Assembly: GCA_018433675.1 (NCBI GenBank) | Contig: JAHDQS010000005.1 | Span: forward strand, 124,001-188,000 | Source: Clostridia bacterium | GTDB lineage: Bacteria > Bacillota > Peptococcia > DRI-13 > SM3-B62 | DNA: 64,000 bases | Direction: 5' to 3' | Shown: in pieces, positions 59,845-64,000 of the stretch | Position numbering within the stretch: the stretch's first letter is position 1 | How the letters are laid out: each line of letters begins with the position of its first letter | Translations under genes and position numbers: made by a program | Notes under the pieces: generated by a model | Databases searched by the model: none | What the model was told of the DNA's origin: nothing | The model's input: the letters and a program-made list of their open reading frames with translations, nothing else

Positions 59845-61050
59845 ATGAAAAATTATAAATTCAATAATATCGAAGAAGCCATCTCCGATATAAAACAAGG
59901 TAAAATGGTCATCGTGATAGATGATGAAGACAGAGAGAACGAAGGCGACTTAATCATGGCTGCCGAAAAAGCCACACCGGAAGCCGTAAACTTCATGGTC
60001 ACTCATGCCCGGGGACTTCTTTGTCTGCCCGTAGAAGGAGAACGTCTTGATACCCTCGAAATATATCCGATGGTCCAGCAAAGCAATGACCACTTAGGTA
60101 CGGCTTTTACGGTCTCAGTAGATGCAATCACTACCACAACCGGCATCTCTGCCTACGAAAGATCCGCCACCATCCAAAAAATCTTAGATCCCGCTTGCAC
60201 CCCTCAGGATTTAAGAAAGCCGGGCCATATTTTCCCTCTTCGTTACAGAGAGGGTGGGGTCCTCAAAAGAGCGGGTCACACTGAAGCTGCCGTAGATTTA
60301 GCCAGGCTTGCCGGTCTTTTCCCTGCGGGAGCTATCTGTGAAATATTGAATGAAGACGGAACAATGGCACGCACACCACAATTGATGGAATTCGCTCAAG
60401 CACACAGCCTAAAAATAATTACCATTGCAGACCTCATCAAGTACAGACGCCATGTTGAAAAACTCATTGTAAAAGAGACCACCGTAGATTTACCTACAAA
60501 ATACGGACACTTTACAGCACATGCATACAACGGCAAACTGGACGGCAGCACCCATCTTGCCTTAGTAAAAGGTAAAGTGGCAGGTGAAGAACCCGTGTTA
60601 GTACGTGTTCATTCCGAATGCCTCACCGGTGATGCCTTAGGATCTCTACGCTGCGATTGTGGAGAACAACTGGCCCACGCCATGCTGATGATTGAAAAAG
60701 AAGGGGCAGGAGTTTTACTTTACATGCGTCAAGAAGGGCGCGGGATTGGGCTTTTGAATAAACTTTGTGCTTACAAACTCCAAGATGAAGGTCAAGATAC
60801 GGTTCAGGCCAACGAATCCCTGGGATTTCCTGCAGATTTGCGTGAATACGGTATTGGCGCACAAATTCTGGCTGACCTTGGCATCAAAAGGCTGCGCCTT
60901 CTTACCAATAACCCGCGTAAAATCGCCGGTCTGGAAGGTTATGGTCTTCAGGTGGTGGAACGGGTTCCCCTTGAAATAGCCCCTGGGGAAGAAAACATCA
61001 GATATTTGAAAACAAAAAAAGACCGTCTCGGTCACTTTCTTCATATTTGA
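59845..61050 (+). CDS. ribBA: Bifunctional DHBP synthase / GTP cyclohydrolase II RibBA
   Basis: RibBA supplies both riboflavin precursors. The N-terminal 3,4-dihydroxy-2-butanone-4-phosphate synthase part (about 1-200) has [20 protein letters not shown] and [10 protein letters not shown]. The C-terminal GTP cyclohydrolase II part has [24 protein letters not shown] (zinc cysteines), [17 protein letters not shown] and LLTNNPRKI. The ATG at 59845, 8 bases after GAGGTGA, is preferred over a GTG four codons upstream; the product is 401 residues. Confidence 0.97.
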   Translation: MKNYKFNNIEEAISDIKQGKMVIVIDDEDRENEGDLIMAAEKATPEAVNFMVTHARGLLCLPVEGERLDTLEIYPMVQQSNDHLGTAFTVSVDAITTTTGISAYERSATIQKILDPACTPQDLRKPGHIFPLRYREGGVLKRAGHTEAAVDLARLAGLFPAGAICEILNEDGTMARTPQLMEFAQAHSLKIITIADLIKYRRHVEKLIVKETTVDLPTKYGHFTAHAYNGKLDGSTHLALVKGKVAGEEPVLVRVHSECLTGDALGSLRCDCGEQLAHAMLMIEKEGAGVLLYMRQEGRGIGLLNKLCAYKLQDEGQDTVQANESLGFPADLREYGIGAQILADLGIKRLRLLTNNPRKIAGLEGYGLQVVERVPLEIAPGEENIRYLKTKKDRLGHFLHI

Positions 61051-61080
61051 AATGCTTAAAATTACAAGGAGGTTTAACTT

Positions 61081-61545
61081 ATGCCAAAAGTATATGAAGG
61101 CTACCTAAAGGGTGATCACTTAAAAATCGGTATCGTTGTCAGCAGGTTTAATGAGTTTATCACTTCAAAGCTTTTAAGCGGTGCTCTCGATACTCTCTAT
61201 CGGCACGGCGTCAAGGACGAGAATATTGAAGTGGCTTGGACTCCGGGCGCTTTCGAAATACCGCTGACCGCAAAACACATGGCGGGGAAAGAATATGACG
61301 CCGTAATTTGTTTAGGCGCGGTAATCAGAGGAACAACCCCTCATTTTGACTACGTAGCGTCAGAAGTTTCAAAAGGGGTAGCGCAGGTTTCCTTAGCAAG
61401 CCAAACTCCGGTTATCTTCGGTGTCCTGACCACCGACACTATTGAACAAGCTATCGAGAGAGCAGGCACCAAAGCCGGCAATAAAGGTAGTGAAGCAGCT
61501 CTGTCGGCAATAGAAATGGCAGATCTGATTAAAAATCTACGTTAA
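61081..61545 (+). CDS. ribH: 6,7-dimethyl-8-ribityllumazine synthase RibH
   Basis: Lumazine synthase condenses the butanone phosphate and the pyrimidine to form lumazine, usually as a 60-subunit shell. The 154 residues contain [51 protein letters not shown] (with catalytic His) and [26 protein letters not shown]. It completes the ribD-ribE-ribBA-ribH order typical of Firmicutes. Confidence 0.97.
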   Translation: MPKVYEGYLKGDHLKIGIVVSRFNEFITSKLLSGALDTLYRHGVKDENIEVAWTPGAFEIPLTAKHMAGKEYDAVICLGAVIRGTTPHFDYVASEVSKGVAQVSLASQTPVIFGVLTTDTIEQAIERAGTKAGNKGSEAALSAIEMADLIKNLR

Positions 61546-61577
61546 TACAATCATTTTCATCCTCTGGAGGTATCGTC

Positions 61578-63158
61578 ATGCATTCAACAAAACAAACAAA
61601 TCTTTCAAAAATAATTGGCAAATGCCGTGCCAATTGTAATTGTCCCACGCCACAACTGATAGAGTTCTCCCTCTGTCACGGCGAAGGTTCCCTCACCTCA
61701 ACGGGAGCACTAAGCGTTACTACCGGAAAATACACCGGGCGTTCCCCTAACGACAAATTCTTTTTACGTGAATCAAAATACTCCCAGGATATTAATTGGG
61801 GAGACATTAACCAGGCAATGAGGAGAGAACATTTTGATCAACTATTCGACGATGTTTTAAAGTATCTTGACGGCAGAGAGATATATGTTTTCGACGGTTA
61901 CGCAGGTGCCGATCCTAATTACAGGCTAAACCTGCGCGTAATCAATGAATTGGCTTGGCAAAATCTTTTTGCGCACCAGCTTTTAGTTAGACCTACAAAC
62001 GCCGAACTCGCCGACTTTTCGTGTGATTACCATATTATTTGCGTTCCTGAATTCAAAGCCGAACCACAAAAACACGGGACAAACTCAGAAGCGGTGATTG
62101 CTGTCAACCTGGACGAAAAAATAATTATTGTCGGCGGCACCTCTTATGCAGGGGAAATAAAAAAAGCAATTTTTACACTGATTAATTTCGTCCTACCCAA
62201 AAGCAAAATTTTATCAATGCATTGCTCAGCTAATGTTGGCCGGACAAAAGACGATGTTGCTTTGTTTTTTGGCCTCTCCGGCACCGGAAAAACCACGCTT
62301 TCGGCTGACCCGGACAGACGCTTAATCGGGGACGACGAACATGGCTGGTCACAAGACGGTATCTTTAATATCGAAGGCGGCTGCTATGCTAAATGTATCG
62401 GACTTGATCCGGATGACGAACCACAGATATGGAATGCCATCCGCTTCGGCAGTGTCGTGGAAAACGTTATTGTGAATGAAACCACCCGCATACCTGATTT
62501 TTCTGCCAATGACCTTACCGAGAATACACGTTCAGCCTATCCGATAGAATATATCCCTGACTCTGTTATTCCCGGAACTGCGGGACATCCCGGAAATATT
62601 TTTTTCTTGACAGCGGATGCCTTCGGTGTCTTGCCTCCTCTGGCAAAACTTAATAACGAACAGGCCATGTATCATTTCCTTTCCGGCTACACGAGCAAAT
62701 TAGCCGGGACAGAAAGAGGAATAATAGAACCGGAGGCAACATTTTCCGAGTGTTTCGGTGCCCCCTTCCTTCCCCTTCCGCCACTTGTCTATGCAAACAT
62801 GTTGGGGGAAAGAATAAACAAGCATCGGAGTAAAGTATATCTGATTAATACAGGCTGGACAGGGGGACCCTACGGCGTCGGTCATCGCTTCAAGCTTGCC
62901 CACACTAGGGCTTTGATCAAGGCAGCCTTACAAGGTCAGTTAGATGACATACCCTGCCGCAAGGATCCTGTTTTCGGTTTTGATGTACCGCTGATGTGTC
63001 CGGGAGTTCCTGAGAGCATTCTGACGCCGCGGCAAACATGGCAAAACCCTGATGATTATGACAAACAATCCCACCGACTGGCCCTATCTTTTAAAGAGAA
63101 TTTTAAGAAGTTCCATAAAATGTCGGCAAATATTCTCACCGCCTCTCCTGCGGTTTAG
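61578..63158 (+). CDS. pckA: Phosphoenolpyruvate carboxykinase (ATP)
   Basis: PckA interconverts oxaloacetate and PEP with ATP/ADP. The 526 residues fit the ATP-dependent family: TGKYTGRSPNDKF, RPTNAEL, LSMHCSANVG, the kinase loop GLSGTGKTTLSAD (about 233-245), LIGDDEHGW, NIEGGCYAK, and the TERG-containing C-terminal domain with GWTGGPYGVGHRF. It lies 32 bases after ribH behind TGGAGG. No terminator is visible between, so it may be partly read from the rib operon. In anaerobes it can serve gluconeogenesis or ATP-forming PEP carboxylation. Confidence 0.96.
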   Translation: MHSTKQTNLSKIIGKCRANCNCPTPQLIEFSLCHGEGSLTSTGALSVTTGKYTGRSPNDKFFLRESKYSQDINWGDINQAMRREHFDQLFDDVLKYLDGREIYVFDGYAGADPNYRLNLRVINELAWQNLFAHQLLVRPTNAELADFSCDYHIICVPEFKAEPQKHGTNSEAVIAVNLDEKIIIVGGTSYAGEIKKAIFTLINFVLPKSKILSMHCSANVGRTKDDVALFFGLSGTGKTTLSADPDRRLIGDDEHGWSQDGIFNIEGGCYAKCIGLDPDDEPQIWNAIRFGSVVENVIVNETTRIPDFSANDLTENTRSAYPIEYIPDSVIPGTAGHPGNIFFLTADAFGVLPPLAKLNNEQAMYHFLSGYTSKLAGTERGIIEPEATFSECFGAPFLPLPPLVYANMLGERINKHRSKVYLINTGWTGGPYGVGHRFKLAHTRALIKAALQGQLDDIPCRKDPVFGFDVPLMCPGVPESILTPRQTWQNPDDYDKQSHRLALSFKENFKKFHKMSANILTASPAV

Positions 63159-63170
63159 TGTTACTACCAC

Positions 63171-63199
63171 TTGACACAGTTAAAATGCCATGCTAAGAT
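63171..63199 (+). promoter_or_regulatory. Sigma-A promoter of the tRNA-Leu gene
   Basis: Perfect TTGACA (63171-63176), a 17-base spacer and TAAGAT (63194-63199), 30 bases before the tRNA 5' end. Confidence 0.8.
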
Positions 63200-63229
63200 A
63201 TTTCTTGCATGAGTTTTCCCTCAATAAAC

Positions 63230-63314
63230 GCGGAAGTGCTGGAATTGGCAGACAGGCACGTTTGAGGGGCGTGTGTCGCAAGGCGTACGGGTTCAAGTCC
63301 CGTCTTCCGCACCA
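63230..63314 (+). tRNA. tRNA-Leu (anticodon GAG)
   Basis: The acceptor arms GCGGAAG and CTTCCGC pair perfectly and are followed by ACCA, so the CCA end is encoded. The class II form has a long variable arm (TGTCGCAAGGCG region). The anticodon stem CACGT/GCGTG holds the loop TTGAGGG with anticodon GAG, and the T arm contains GGTTCAAGTCC. It reads CUC and CUU leucine codons. Its own promoter and terminator make it a single-gene unit. Confidence 0.96.
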
Positions 63315-63327
63315 TATTTGTTGATAG

Positions 63328-63353
63328 AGCCGCAAGGATTTGCGGCTTTTTTT
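63328..63353 (+). terminator. Terminator of tRNA-Leu
   Basis: AGCCGCA (63328-63334) pairs with TGCGGCT (63341-63347) around a 6-base loop, followed by a T run. Confidence 0.9.
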
Positions 63354-63494
63354 ATGTCAATAAACTGAAAACCCAAGCAAAGGACGAAACATTTACCCTG
63401 CAGTTATATAGCAAGAGCATGAAAGACGGTTCCAAAATGTTTGTTGTTGACATTCCCTTATCCCGAACCCATTAATCCCCCTAAGCTTTCTAAA

Positions 63495-63815
63495 TTATTC
63501 AATCCTCACAGCTGTTCCTGAGGCTGTAACCATCAGCATACTTCCGCCTTGTCCCAACACTTCGTAATCAATATCAACTCCCACAACAGCGTTTCCCCCG
63601 GCCATTTCCGCCCTTTTTCCCATCTCCTTCAGCGCCTCTTCACGGGCCTGGATCAATTCATTTTCATACGAGCCGGACCGTCCGCCAAAAAAGTTGGTTA
63701 GCCCGGCGGCAAAATCCTTAACAAAATTCACACCTGAAATTACTTCCCCGAACACAATTCCTTTGTACTCAATAATCTTCCTGCCTTCAATTACCGGAGT
63801 TGTTGTAATTATCAT
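63495..63815 (-). CDS. YbjQ/DUF74 family protein
   Basis: This 106-residue protein matches the YbjQ family (PF01906, UPF0145): it begins [35 protein letters not shown], with [32 protein letters not shown] following. The family forms small pentameric rings with a heavy-metal-binding-like fold but no established biochemical role. GGAGG precedes the ATG. It stands alone. Confidence 0.92.
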   Translation of the reverse strand: MIITTTPVIEGRKIIEYKGIVFGEVISGVNFVKDFAAGLTNFFGGRSGSYENELIQAREEALKEMGKRAEMAGGNAVVGVDIDYEVLGQGGSMLMVTASGTAVRIE

Positions 63816-64000
63816 TTCCCTTCCTCCTTGTTTTCTTATGAAACCATTAACTACATTTTACCATGATATTATCTATATACCTATCTAATATCAAAATAGC
63901 ATCTCATATCAGAATCCAAAAAACGTCTTCAATAAGATGCCCCATCTTATTGAAGACGTTTTTTTCTTATTATTATCTTCTTATCCCCCAATCTGACACC
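63816..64000. other. Right-edge non-coding region
   Basis: No gene is visible. A/T-rich sequence upstream of the YbjQ-like gene includes an extended -10-like TGGTAAAAT on the minus strand that may be its promoter, and a strong terminator hairpin lies near the edge. Confidence 0.5.
63918..63967. terminator. Strong terminator hairpin at the right edge
   Basis: A perfect 19-bp inverted repeat (63921-63939 against 63943-63961, core AAACGTCTTCAATAAGATG) with a 3-base loop and A/T flanks. It probably ends a minus-strand gene lying beyond the window. Confidence 0.85.

Noticed and set aside
63918-63967. Inverted repeat considered as a mobile-element terminus
   Set aside because: A 3-base loop, 19-bp stem and A/T flanks fit an intrinsic terminator; no element is visible.

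Overview
This window looks like chromosomal core DNA from an anaerobic, spore-forming, meso-diaminopimelate-type Firmicute of the class Clostridia, probably close to the Peptococcaceae or Desulfitobacterium/Desulfotomaculum lineages. The assignment is an inference. It rests on the MurE DNPR motif, sporulation genes (spore photoproduct lyase, Spo0B, a SpoIVFA-like protein, SpoVE/SpoVD-type division proteins), many radical-SAM and Fe-S proteins, an [FeFe]-hydrogenase-like protein and ATP-type PEP carboxykinase. No insertion sequence, prophage or CRISPR array was seen.

Layout. 1-11.75 kb (minus strand) is a division and cell-wall operon: mraZ-rsmH-ftsL-PBP-murE-murF-mraY-murD-ftsW/spoVE-murG. 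It starts behind five 10-bp MraZ-type repeats, and murG runs off the left edge. 11.8-15.2 kb holds a small membrane exporter, a helicase loader, a DnaD-like protein and a P-loop/Asp23 fusion. 15.3-21.1 kb is mixed: an M42 peptidase, a P-loop protein, a short YgjP-like metallopeptidase, a GNAT, a DUF1015 protein, a polysaccharide deacetylase lipoprotein and a DUF1858 redox protein. 21.1-25.7 kb carries beta-lysine genes (ablB, two lysine 2,3-aminomutases) and spore photoproduct lyase. 25.7-28.8 kb is an apparent operon of CheW, an anti-sigma-type ATPase, a sensory-type [FeFe]-hydrogenase homologue and a nitrilase-family hydrolase. 29-35.9 kb has a small membrane protein, a sirtuin, a two-component system and two membrane proteins. 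36-44.1 kb is the conserved spoIVFA / radical SAM pair / rng / rplU-prp-rpmA / spo0B-obg block.

44.2-53.9 kb covers C1 and nitrogen metabolism: a cobalamin methyltransferase, an ANTAR antiterminator next to glnA, and a five-gene split glutamate synthase module transcribed towards glnA. 54-57.7 kb contains an MFS exporter, a tandem P-loop protein and an HD-GYP protein. 57.8-61.5 kb is an FMN-riboswitch-controlled riboflavin operon (ribD-ribE-ribBA-ribH), followed by pckA, a tRNA-Leu(GAG) and a YbjQ-family protein.

Functional themes are cell-envelope growth, sporulation, osmolyte (N-acetyl-beta-lysine) synthesis, ammonium assimilation and riboflavin synthesis. The features most worth a second look are the hydrogenase-like sensor with CheW and anti-sigma partners, the spore photoproduct lyase lacking the canonical hydrogen-donor cysteine, the P-loop/Asp23 fusion, the absence of spoIVFB from its usual place, and several strong palindromes or repeats in regulatory positions.
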